In this document: piece after piece, positions 53,299-61,183 of the stretch
Numbering within the stretch: position 1 is the stretch's first letter
Layout: each line of letters begins with the position of its first letter
Assembly (NCBI RefSeq): GCF_016908515.1
Contig: NZ_JAFBEA010000014.1
Coordinates: 38,505 to 102,504 of the forward strand
From: Virgibacillus halotolerans
GTDB lineage: Bacteria; Bacillota; Bacilli; Bacillales; Amphibacillaceae
Reading direction: 5' to 3'
DNA length: 64,000 nt
Position numbers and translations under genes: made by a program
The notes under the pieces: model-generated
What the model saw: only the letters and a program-made list of their open reading frames with translations
The model's database searches: none
What the model was told of the DNA's origin: nothing

Positions 53299-53378
53299 TA
53301 AAAAATCTTTACAATACGGACAAGTTGAAGGAAGTATCTTTGAGGTGTCATTCAATCAGTTAAAAGAAGATTGAGTAT

Positions 53379-53414
53379 GAAGGGGGTAAGTTAAGTCTTA
53401 CCCCCCTTCGTTTT
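53379..53414 (+). terminator. Terminator after the M14 peptidase gene
   Basis: GAAGGGGGTAAG and CTTACCCCCCTTC form a strong stem, followed by GTTTTA. Confidence 0.75.
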
Positions 53415-53463
53415 AAATGCTTATATCAAGCAGGATAAAATTGTTATATGGGAGGTAAATCAT

Positions 53464-54987
53464 ATGAAAAGATGGTATATTGCTGTGTTTGCGATTTTTC
53501 TTGTCACATCATTTACAATGCTAACAGGCAGCACAGATGTGATGGGAAAAGCGGACGATGATGGCGAAGAAGATTTTCAATTAGGTGTGGAGGTATTACT
53601 GAACGACGAATTGGATGAGATTAAAGGTAAAAATGTTGGACTGATTACGAATCCAACAGGGGTCGATCAGAATTTAAATAGTATTGTTGATTTGTTGTAT
53701 AACCATGAGGATGTAAATCTTGTAGCACTGTATGGTCCTGAACACGGTGTACGTGGCGATGCACAAGCGGGTGAAGGAGTTGAATATTATATTGATGAAA
53801 AGACAGGTCTACCTGTGTACAGCTTGTATGGGGACACGAAGAAACCAACACCGGAAATGTTGGAAGGTGTTGATGTGCTGGTATTTGATATTCAAGATGT
53901 TGGCGCCCGGTTTTACACGTATATTTATACAATGGCATATGCCATGGAAGCTGCAGCAGAAAACGATATTGAAATCATTGTCCTGGATCGTCCAAACCCA
54001 ATCTCAGGTGATGAAGTAGAAGGGCCAATCCTTGATCCGGAATATGCTTCATTCGTTGGCATGTATCCGATTCCACAGCGACATGGGATGACGGTCGGTG
54101 AGCTTGCGAAGTTATTCAATGAAGAATTTGATATTGAAGCAAATCTTAAGGTTGTCCAAATGCGGGGCTGGAAGCGGTCGATGTATTACGATGATACGCC
54201 GCTTGCATGGGTGTTACCGTCACCAAACATGCCGACACTCGATACGGCACTTGTCTATCCAGGGACAGCACTAATAGAAGGAACAAATCTATCTGAAGGA
54301 AGGGGAACAACTAAACCATTTGAATTAATTGGTGCACCCTTTATTGATGGAGACGCCCTTGCAAAGCAATTAAATGATGCAGATCTACCTGGCGTTCGAT
54401 TCAGAGCAGCATATTTCACACCACAGTCATCTAAACATGCTGGTGAACTTTCTGGTGGGATTGAACTATATGTAACAGATCGAGAAGCCTATCAAACGAT
54501 AAAAACTGGTTTGACGATCGTGAAAACAATTCATGATATGTACCCGAATGATTTTGCCTTTGGTGCTGAAAGCAATGACGGTGTATCATTTTTTGATAAT
54601 TTAATAGGTAATGGCTGGGTGCGTGAAAAAATAAAAGAAGGCGCTTCCGTGGAGGAAATTACAGATAAATGGGAGGGCGAACTGCAAGCATTTAGCGATG
54701 TGCGTAGAAACTATTTGATTTATACGTTGAATGTAGATGATATTAAAACGACGGTGGAAGACTTAGAGAAAAAAGGAGAAATGACCGACCAAGAAGCAGT
54801 ACGTGCGTTACAAATGCATCTCACTGCAGTAGGACAATATGAAGATAAAGGGTTGAAAGAAAAGGTTGTCAAACACATGAAAAGCTTTATCCAACTACTA
54901 GATCACCAAAAGGAAAATGGGCTCATTTCTGAAGAGGCTTATGAAACACTTAGCTCGGATTCTAAATCATTGATGAAGCAGTGGTAA
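53464..54987 (+). CDS. namZ: Secreted exo-beta-N-acetylmuramidase NamZ (DUF1343) with FIMAH-type module
   Basis: The 507-residue protein has a signal peptide (MKRWYIAVFAIFLVTSFTML) and a DUF1343 catalytic region (about 45-415). Family stretches are VGLITNPTGVD, ALYGPEHGVRGDAQAGE, LPVYSLYG, VFDIQDVGARFYTYIYTM, RPNPISGDEVEGP and SEGRGTTKPFELIGAPF. YbbC of B. subtilis, the founding NamZ, releases MurNAc from non-reducing ends of peptidoglycan fragments and works with NagZ and AmiE. The last 81 residues are the shared module. GGGAGG lies upstream of the ATG. It is a single-gene unit bounded by strong terminators. Confidence 0.92.
   Translation: MKRWYIAVFAIFLVTSFTMLTGSTDVMGKADDDGEEDFQLGVEVLLNDELDEIKGKNVGLITNPTGVDQNLNSIVDLLYNHEDVNLVALYGPEHGVRGDAQAGEGVEYYIDEKTGLPVYSLYGDTKKPTPEMLEGVDVLVFDIQDVGARFYTYIYTMAYAMEAAAENDIEIIVLDRPNPISGDEVEGPILDPEYASFVGMYPIPQRHGMTVGELAKLFNEEFDIEANLKVVQMRGWKRSMYYDDTPLAWVLPSPNMPTLDTALVYPGTALIEGTNLSEGRGTTKPFELIGAPFIDGDALAKQLNDADLPGVRFRAAYFTPQSSKHAGELSGGIELYVTDREAYQTIKTGLTIVKTIHDMYPNDFAFGAESNDGVSFFDNLIGNGWVREKIKEGASVEEITDKWEGELQAFSDVRRNYLIYTLNVDDIKTTVEDLEKKGEMTDQEAVRALQMHLTAVGQYEDKGLKEKVVKHMKSFIQLLDHQKENGLISEEAYETLSSDSKSLMKQW
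54742..54984 (+). repeat. FIMAH-type module, NamZ copy
   Basis: 81 codons with the same invariant His26-Leu27, KxxKH, Phe49 and C-terminal Trp81. Confidence 0.85.
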
Positions 54988-54994
54988 TAAGGAC

Positions 54995-55031
54995 AAGCCT
55001 TCCATTGCTAGAAGAGCAATGGAAGGCTTTG
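54995..55031 (+). terminator. Terminator after namZ
   Basis: AAGCCTTCCATTGCT pairs with AGCAATGGAAGGCTT. The rest of the gap to 55367 holds palindromic repeat unit 3 and no gene. Confidence 0.88.
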
Positions 55032-55164
55032 TACGTTCTTAAAGCATAGGAAAGTATAAACGAAGGGCGTTATCTAGTTGTCGCTCAGATTTATATTGAC
55101 CTAATGAATGTCGGTGTTGCTACAAGAAAGCAAACTAAAAATATATCTAAAAATATATCATCTA

Positions 55165-55287
55165 GGATGGGAGCGGAGGGAAGTCGACTCCAGCGGGAAA
55201 AGCAACAACTGAGGATCCCTTGAAAGCGTTCTTTGCTTTCAAGGAAGCTGAAGTGTTGCCCGGGGAAAGCGACTACCTGTAGCGGAC
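55165..55287 (+). repeat. Palindromic repeat unit 3
   Basis: It shares the core GACTCC-GCGGGAAAAGC and GGGGAAAGC with units 1 and 2. Arms GGAAGTCG and CGACTACC match at seven of eight positions. An inner perfect stem CCTTGAAAGC with GCTTTCAAGG is extra. Confidence 0.75.
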
Positions 55288-55366
55288 ATCTTACTTGATG
55301 GGAGATCCATAAGGAACAAGTGGTTTGCTTGGTTTTTCTTAAAATAATAGAAAAGGGGAGAGGGAA

Positions 55367-56845
55367 ATGAAAAGAGGATTTAATTTAGTAATAGTCTTTT
55401 TTATGTTGTTTCTTACAATGATCTCAGCGGAAACTGGTTACGCATCAACTGTAGAACTGCAGCCTGACACACCACAAAATGTTGACATGCTGGATCAACC
55501 GCTGCATGAAATAGATGCAGCCATTGATCAATCAATGGGCGAAAGGGAAATTCCTGGAGCAGTCGTGTTAGTAGCCAAGGACGGTAAAATTGTTAAACAT
55601 GATGCGTACGGATATGCAGCACGTTATTTGGATGATGAATTTACAGAAATGGATCAACCCGTGCCGATGCAAAAAGATACGATTTTTGACGTGGCTTCCA
55701 TGTCTAAATTGTTTACTGCAACTGCAGTGATGCAACTGTGGGATCAAGGGAAATTTGATCTGGACGATCCGGTCGTTAACTATATTCCGGAGTTTGCAGT
55801 AAACGCTAAGGATGATGTTACAATCCGGCAGTTACTTACCCACACGTCGGGATTCAGTCCTTCGCCACAGGAATCACTTTATAAAATTGATGGTAACCGT
55901 GATGACCGTTTAAATTATGTATTGGAACAACCTTTGGAAAATCAGCCTGGGACGGCGTATGTATACAGCGATGTTAATTATCTAACTTTAGGCGTGTTGA
56001 TTGAACGTTTAAGCGGACAACGTGAAGATATCTTTGTCAATGAAAATATTATAAAACCTTTGGAAATGACAGATACGATGTATAATCCACCAAATACGAT
56101 AAAAGATCGCGTTGCTGCTACAGAGTATCAGCCGTGGACAAACCGAGGGTTAGTTTGGGGAAGTGTTCATGACGAGAATGCCTGGGCGCTCGATGGTATT
56201 GCAGGGCAAGCAGGCATTTTCAGCTCGGCTGAAGACTTAGCCGTATTTGGGCAAATGATGTTAAATAGAGGAAGTTATCAAGGGGAAGAAATTATTTCTG
56301 AGCAAGCATTTGACCTGGTAAATACAAATTGGAATGAAGATTTCCCAGGACAAGATCAAGGACTTGGTTGGGAATTAAATCAGGATTGGTATATGGACGG
56401 TCTCGCTGAAAGCAATACAATGGGACATACTGGTTATACAGGAACGTCGATCGTTGTTAGTCCAAATAAAAATACGATTGTGATATTGCTTACAAATCGG
56501 GTTCACCCAACAAGAGATACGCCATCCACCAATCCAATCCGCAAAAAGGTATCGGAAAAAACAGCTTATGCAATAAATGCGTGGAGTGCAGCTAATATGA
56601 AAAAACTTGTAGAAAAACTTGAAGATGACAACGAATTTGAAAATGTTAATGTCGCCTATACTTTGAAATTACATTTAACTGCTGTCAACCAATATGAAAA
56701 AACAGAATCAGATGAAAAAGTCATCAAGCATATGGAAAGTTTTAAACGATTGCTTGATCATCAACTGGAAGATGATTTAATTTCGGAGGATGTCTATGAA
56801 ACACTTAAAACAAGCGCTGATTATTTAATTGATAAGTGGCAATAA
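55367..56845 (+). CDS. amiE: Secreted AmiE-like serine hydrolase with FIMAH-type module
   Basis: The 492-residue protein has a signal peptide (cleaved near ETGYAS) and a class C beta-lactamase-fold domain (about 45-405). The catalytic SMSK is at 111-114, YSDVN gives the tyrosine motif and HTGYTG the KTG-like box. It resembles YbbE/AmiE of B. subtilis, the N-acetylmuramyl-L-alanine amidase that strips stem peptides after NagZ has removed GlcNAc. The cytoplasmic paralogue at 33058-34116 shares the ATEY and VHDENA stretches. The last 82 residues are the shared module. AAAGGGGAG precedes the ATG. The next gene starts 38 bases later, probably in the same unit. Confidence 0.87.
   Translation: MKRGFNLVIVFFMLFLTMISAETGYASTVELQPDTPQNVDMLDQPLHEIDAAIDQSMGEREIPGAVVLVAKDGKIVKHDAYGYAARYLDDEFTEMDQPVPMQKDTIFDVASMSKLFTATAVMQLWDQGKFDLDDPVVNYIPEFAVNAKDDVTIRQLLTHTSGFSPSPQESLYKIDGNRDDRLNYVLEQPLENQPGTAYVYSDVNYLTLGVLIERLSGQREDIFVNENIIKPLEMTDTMYNPPNTIKDRVAATEYQPWTNRGLVWGSVHDENAWALDGIAGQAGIFSSAEDLAVFGQMMLNRGSYQGEEIISEQAFDLVNTNWNEDFPGQDQGLGWELNQDWYMDGLAESNTMGHTGYTGTSIVVSPNKNTIVILLTNRVHPTRDTPSTNPIRKKVSEKTAYAINAWSAANMKKLVEKLEDDNEFENVNVAYTLKLHLTAVNQYEKTESDEKVIKHMESFKRLLDHQLEDDLISEDVYETLKTSADYLIDKWQ
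56597..56842 (+). repeat. FIMAH-type module, AmiE copy
   Basis: 82 codons with the same invariant His26-Leu27, KxxKH, Phe49 and Trp81. Confidence 0.85.
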
Positions 56846-56883
56846 ATTATTGCTAAATTAATAACTATGGAGGTGGAACCTAC

Positions 56884-58029
56884 ATGAACAAGCGATACAT
56901 GATTATTTTTGCACTGTTTCTTTTGTTTTCGCCGCTATCAAAAGTGATGGCTAACGATGAAAATGATAATCCAATACCAGAACAGCATAGCAGTGAAATC
57001 AATGCTACAGTCACAACTTATAATTTACAGGCTGGAATGGGAACGGATGGAAAATATGATCTCGATCGAATTGCTAATACGATCCGGGAAACAGGTGCAG
57101 ATATTATTGGCTTGGAAGAGGTGGATGTTCATTGGGGAGATCGTAGTGAATATGAAAACACAATTAAATTATTAGCTGAAAAATTGGACATGGAATATTT
57201 TTTTGCACCGATTTATGATTTAGACCCATCTGTGCCAGGGGAACCTAGACAACAATTTGGTGTCGCGGTTTTAAGTAAATATCCTATTTCACATGCGGAA
57301 AATCATGATATTACGAGATTGTCTACCCAAGATCCGGATCCTGAACCGGAGTTAGCACCAGGATTTCTTGAAGCGCAGATCGATGTTGATGGAGCGGAAG
57401 TTTGGTTTTATGTGACGCATCTGGACTATCGAGCAGATCCAATTGTAAGGGAAATGCAAGTCAGTGACATGCTAGCTATCATGTCTGATCATCATTACAA
57501 TATATTGGTCGGGGACATGAATGCTTCTCCTGACGCAGAAGAACTGGCACCACTCTTTTATTGGTTTGATGATGCATGGGATAAAACGCAGGATCAGCAG
57601 CTTGGTTATACATTTCCTACAGAGGATCCAATTAAGCGGATTGATTATGTACTTACTTCACCAAGAATGAATGTGAACGATACCTTTATTACGCTATCAC
57701 AGGCGTCCGATCATTTGCCTGTAACGGCAGACATCACATTAGTGCGTGGAAATCACTCACTAACAGTAGAAGGGGTGAAAGTGCTGGTAGAAGCGTTTAA
57801 GCAGCAAGGGGAAATTTACGATCAAGATACCGCCCATATATTAAACATGCATTTAACTGTAGTTCAATATTTTGAACAACAGCATATGACGGAGAAGGCT
57901 GTTAAACATCTGGATAATTTTAATTTGCTACTGGATGAACAGAGAGACAAAAACTTAATTTCTGAGGATACTTATCACACACTACACTCAGATACAGCAT
58001 ATTTGATTGATAGATGGGGCGCACATTGA
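56884..58029 (+). CDS. Secreted endonuclease/exonuclease/phosphatase-fold enzyme with FIMAH-type module
   Basis: The 381-residue protein has a signal peptide (MNKRYMIIFALFLLFSPL) and an EEP metal-dependent phosphodiesterase domain (about 38-285). Catalytic landmarks are TTYNLQAG, IGLEEVD (metal Glu), YVTHLDYR, LVGDMNASP and QASDHLPVTADI. The last 84 residues are the shared module. EEP enzymes cut DNA, phosphoinositides, sphingomyelin or other phosphodiesters; extracellular DNA, lipid headgroups or teichoic acid linkages are possible here. No member of the known MurNAc pathway has this fold, so its presence in the series is unexpected. GGAGGTGG precedes the ATG. Confidence 0.87.
   Translation: MNKRYMIIFALFLLFSPLSKVMANDENDNPIPEQHSSEINATVTTYNLQAGMGTDGKYDLDRIANTIRETGADIIGLEEVDVHWGDRSEYENTIKLLAEKLDMEYFFAPIYDLDPSVPGEPRQQFGVAVLSKYPISHAENHDITRLSTQDPDPEPELAPGFLEAQIDVDGAEVWFYVTHLDYRADPIVREMQVSDMLAIMSDHHYNILVGDMNASPDAEELAPLFYWFDDAWDKTQDQQLGYTFPTEDPIKRIDYVLTSPRMNVNDTFITLSQASDHLPVTADITLVRGNHSLTVEGVKVLVEAFKQQGEIYDQDTAHILNMHLTVVQYFEQQHMTEKAVKHLDNFNLLLDEQRDKNLISEDTYHTLHSDTAYLIDRWGAH
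57775..58026 (+). repeat. FIMAH-type module, EEP enzyme copy
   Basis: 84 codons with the same invariant His26-Leu27, KxxKH, Phe49 and Trp81; KHL replaces KHM at positions 44-46. Confidence 0.85.
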
Positions 58030-58076
58030 TAGGGAGTTATACCAATCAGTAATCGGGTGAGAGGAGCTGATTAATA

Positions 58077-59927
58077 ATGAAAAATTACGCTAGTCTAGGC
58101 TGGCCATTGGTTGTTGGCATGCTTGTCGCAGTTCTTATTTTAACTATTGTGGAACAGCCAGCTACAGCTAAAAAAGATCATGGGAAGTCAAATGAAAAGG
58201 TAATTCCTGGTATTGAAGTCTTTTTGGAAAAACATGTTGATTGGGTGAAAGATAAGCGGGTTGGGTTGATCACAAATCCAACTGGTGTGGATAGGGAAAT
58301 GCAAAGTGATATTAATCTGCTTTTTAATAACAGTAATGTTAATCTGACTGCATTGTTTGGTCCAGAACATGGCATCCGTGGTGATCGAGAAGCAGGTGAA
58401 TATGTGGAATCATATGTGGATGAACAAACAGGATTACCTGTTTATAGTTTGTATGGCCCGACATGGCAACCAACCGAAGAAATGCTAGAAGACGTTGACG
58501 TTTTACTTTTTGATATTCAGGACATTGGCTCAAATGTGTATACGTATATTTATACGCTTGGTTTTGCGATGGAAGCTGCAGCACAATATGATAAAGAGTT
58601 GATCGTGCTTGATAGACCGAATGCGGCAGGTGGCGATAAAGTGGAAGGGCCTGTTCGGGATCCGGGAACGGTTAGTTTTATGGGGAGGTTCCTGCTTCCG
58701 GTACGCCATGGTATGACTGTCGGGGAGCTAGCAACGATGTGGAACCATGAATATAGCCTAGGTATTGGTTTAAAAGTGGCACAAATGTCAGGTTGGGAAC
58801 GGACTATGCATTATGAAGATACGGGGCTTCCATGGGTTCAACCATCGCCAAATATTCCAACACCAACATCGGCTGATTTATATGCTGGTACAGAGCTAGT
58901 TGAAGATACAAATTTGACGACAGGTTTAGGGACAACCAAACCATTTGAATTACTCGGAGCGCCCTGGATCGATGCCGACGTACTAGCTGCTGAATTAAAT
59001 AGCAGAGATATTGCTGGGTTGCGTTTTCGACCAGCACACTTTACACCAGAATTTAGTAAGTATAAAGGTGAATTAGTCTCGGGTGTTCAAGTTCATATTG
59101 ATGATTCGCACGAAATTGATCTTGTTGCGTTGGGGTTGCATTTGATAGATGCGATGCGTGATCAGGATCCTGAAAATTTTTCAATAGATGCATCATATGG
59201 TCAATTAATTGGTGATCCAGACGTTCGGAAGATGATAGTTGACGGACGACCTGTAGATGAAATCATGGAGAGTTGGCAGGAGGAATTGGAAGCGTGGAAG
59301 AACAACGTCCGAAACAAATATTTATTGTATCCTCCATATCCAGATGATGGTGAGCCATATGAAAAACAATCGGTTCTTGGTATTTTACCACTAGATGTTG
59401 AAACATCTCCGGGAGAGGAAATCGACCTGACTGTTCATGGTGTCGATGAACAAGGTGTTAAGCTAGATGTTGATCAAAATGAGGTGAAGTGGCAAGTAGA
59501 GGGTGGTATTGGCATAGTTGAAAATGGCATGTTCATACCTGATAAACAGGGCGAAGGGAAATTAACTGCTTCCTATAACGGACTAAGTACAGAACGAAAA
59601 GTTACTGTTGATCAAAATATAATTAATAATATTCGTCATGCTGCTCACAGTAATTACACCCGAGTGGTATTTGACCTTAATAAAAATACAGATTATGAAA
59701 TAGGAGAAACAAAGGGAAAACTGATTTTAAAGGTTCCACATACTTTAAAAGGTGATGAATTAGAAGAATCCGGGGTGGTCAACATACAAAACAGCCCGGT
59801 AGTTTCTAAAAACGATTATCGGTTTGAAGCGGAAGCATTTATTGCAGAAATTCAGTTGAAAGAGGAATCGGTTGCTTTTGAAACACCTTCCTTTTCCGAT
59901 CGAATTGTTATAGATGTAATGCACTAA
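58077..59927 (+). CDS. Second NamZ-like DUF1343 enzyme with Ig-like and AMIN-type C-terminus
   Basis: The 616-residue secreted protein has a signal peptide (LVVGMLVAVLILTIVEQP region) and a DUF1343 domain (about 40-425) with VGLITNPTGVD, ALFGPEHGIRGDREAGE, LFDIQDIGSNVYTYIYTL and GLGTTKPFELLGAPW. It does not carry the shared FIMAH-type module. Instead there is a bacterial Ig-like domain (about 430-520, ending KLTASYNGLSTERKVTVD) and an AMIN-like domain (about 525-616: NYTRVVFDLNKNTDYEI, FSDRIVIDVMH). AMIN domains bind peptidoglycan in amidases such as AmiC. It may therefore act on the cell's own wall while the first NamZ acts on fragments. GAGAGGAG precedes the ATG. Confidence 0.88.
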   Translation: MKNYASLGWPLVVGMLVAVLILTIVEQPATAKKDHGKSNEKVIPGIEVFLEKHVDWVKDKRVGLITNPTGVDREMQSDINLLFNNSNVNLTALFGPEHGIRGDREAGEYVESYVDEQTGLPVYSLYGPTWQPTEEMLEDVDVLLFDIQDIGSNVYTYIYTLGFAMEAAAQYDKELIVLDRPNAAGGDKVEGPVRDPGTVSFMGRFLLPVRHGMTVGELATMWNHEYSLGIGLKVAQMSGWERTMHYEDTGLPWVQPSPNIPTPTSADLYAGTELVEDTNLTTGLGTTKPFELLGAPWIDADVLAAELNSRDIAGLRFRPAHFTPEFSKYKGELVSGVQVHIDDSHEIDLVALGLHLIDAMRDQDPENFSIDASYGQLIGDPDVRKMIVDGRPVDEIMESWQEELEAWKNNVRNKYLLYPPYPDDGEPYEKQSVLGILPLDVETSPGEEIDLTVHGVDEQGVKLDVDQNEVKWQVEGGIGIVENGMFIPDKQGEGKLTASYNGLSTERKVTVDQNIINNIRHAAHSNYTRVVFDLNKNTDYEIGETKGKLILKVPHTLKGDELEESGVVNIQNSPVVSKNDYRFEAEAFIAEIQLKEESVAFETPSFSDRIVIDVMH

Positions 59928-59928
59928 T

Positions 59929-59971
59929 AAACAAACGACAATTAGATTATTATCTGGTTGTCGTTTGTTTA
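59929..59971 (+). terminator. Terminator closing the salvage locus
   Basis: AAACAAACGACAA pairs with TTGTCGTTTGTTT, extended by an inner stem. Confidence 0.88.
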
Positions 59972-60103
59972 TGGAGAATAAAAAGTAGAACAAAGCTTAT
60001 GATTGGATTATTTTGATAAATCATAATTTCGTGTTTTAATAGTAATATGAAGGGAATTTGATAAGTTAGCGCGCATGAAATAATTGTACAGGAGTGGTAA
60101 TCA

Positions 60104-61057
60104 ATGAAAAAGGAAATGTTATATGGCAATACTCCCTGTTTTTTAGGTGGGAAAAAAGTTAAATTAAATAAGGATAATATAGATGATCGAGATGTTTTGA
60201 TTTATGGTGTTCCTTGGGAAGGGTCTGTTACATGGGGGGACTATACGGGGTGTGAACTGGGTCCGAAAGTGATTCGCTTAAATTCAGCCCGTTATTCTGG
60301 TTATCTACCGGAATTGGATGATATGGATGTACTGAGTCACTATCAGATTGGTGATTTAGGTGATGTAGATGTAGTCCCAGCGGATACAATAGAAACCATG
60401 CGTCGCATTGAAAAATTTGCCAGCGATGTATGGAAAACAAATAAATTTCCAGTCGCTTTTGGCGGAGACCACGGCATTACTTATCCAATTGTGAAAGCAT
60501 TAAGTGAAGAAATTGATGGAAAAGTTGGGATCATTCATTTGGATGCCCATTATGACAATTACAAAGAATATGAGGGAGATCTATATGCACGGAGCACCCC
60601 TTTCCATCGAATTTATGAGAGCGAAAGTGTTCGTAATGAAAGTATTGTTCATATGGGAATTCATGGTCCACGAAATGCACCTGAAACAGGTAAATATGCC
60701 AAAGAGGTTGGTGCAACTACCATTTCCGTTCGCGAAGTTCGCAAAGCGAAGGATTTAGCGGAACTTGCCGGTCAGGCCTATGCGATTGCCAGTAAAGGAA
60801 CGGAGGCTGTTTACCTAAGTATTTGTAGCGATGTACTCGATTTCGCTTTTAATCCGGGTGGTCCGGTTGATGGAAATGGCTTAACGTCTTATGAACTTTT
60901 GGAATTGGTTCATGCGTTTGCTAAATTGGGTATTCGTGGCATGGATTATGTAGAGGTTTATCCGCAACAAGATACCAATGATAATTCATCCCATTTCGTA
61001 AGTTACGCTGTACTGTATGCCTTGGCGGGAAATATATTAAGAGAACAGAAGGGTTAA
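60104..61057 (+). CDS. Arginase-fold ureohydrolase (agmatinase family) with altered metal site
   Basis: The 317-residue protein has the ureohydrolase fold: VLIYGVPWEG, FGGDHGITYP (first metal motif), HLDAHYDN (second) and an equivalent of the third motif. In arginases the third motif reads SxDxDxxDP; here it is SICSDVLDFAFNPG, so the first Asp is Cys and the Pro is Phe. Both remaining aspartates are kept. Relatives hydrolyse agmatine, guanidinobutyrate, guanidine or formiminoglutamate. No neighbour fixes the substrate. A terminator follows, so it stands alone. Confidence 0.85.
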   Translation: MKKEMLYGNTPCFLGGKKVKLNKDNIDDRDVLIYGVPWEGSVTWGDYTGCELGPKVIRLNSARYSGYLPELDDMDVLSHYQIGDLGDVDVVPADTIETMRRIEKFASDVWKTNKFPVAFGGDHGITYPIVKALSEEIDGKVGIIHLDAHYDNYKEYEGDLYARSTPFHRIYESESVRNESIVHMGIHGPRNAPETGKYAKEVGATTISVREVRKAKDLAELAGQAYAIASKGTEAVYLSICSDVLDFAFNPGGPVDGNGLTSYELLELVHAFAKLGIRGMDYVEVYPQQDTNDNSSHFVSYAVLYALAGNILREQKG

Positions 61058-61065
61058 TGTATGAA

Positions 61066-61097
61066 GCCACTTTCCAATCGGAGAGTGGTTTTTTTGT
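61066..61097 (+). terminator. Terminator after the ureohydrolase gene
   Basis: GCCACTTTCC pairs with GGAGAGTGGT, followed by seven T residues. Confidence 0.9.
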
Positions 61098-61183
61098 TGA
61101 AATAGCGACAATGACCTACAACATCTGAATATAAAACCGATATTATCAATAGGAAGTTTTATATGATGAGGAGAGACGCCCAC

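Noticed and set aside
55222..55235. cre-like TGAAAGCGTTCTTT before the secreted amiE
   Set aside because: It matches only 12 of 14 positions and is part of the perfect inner stem of palindromic unit 3, so it is better explained by that hairpin.
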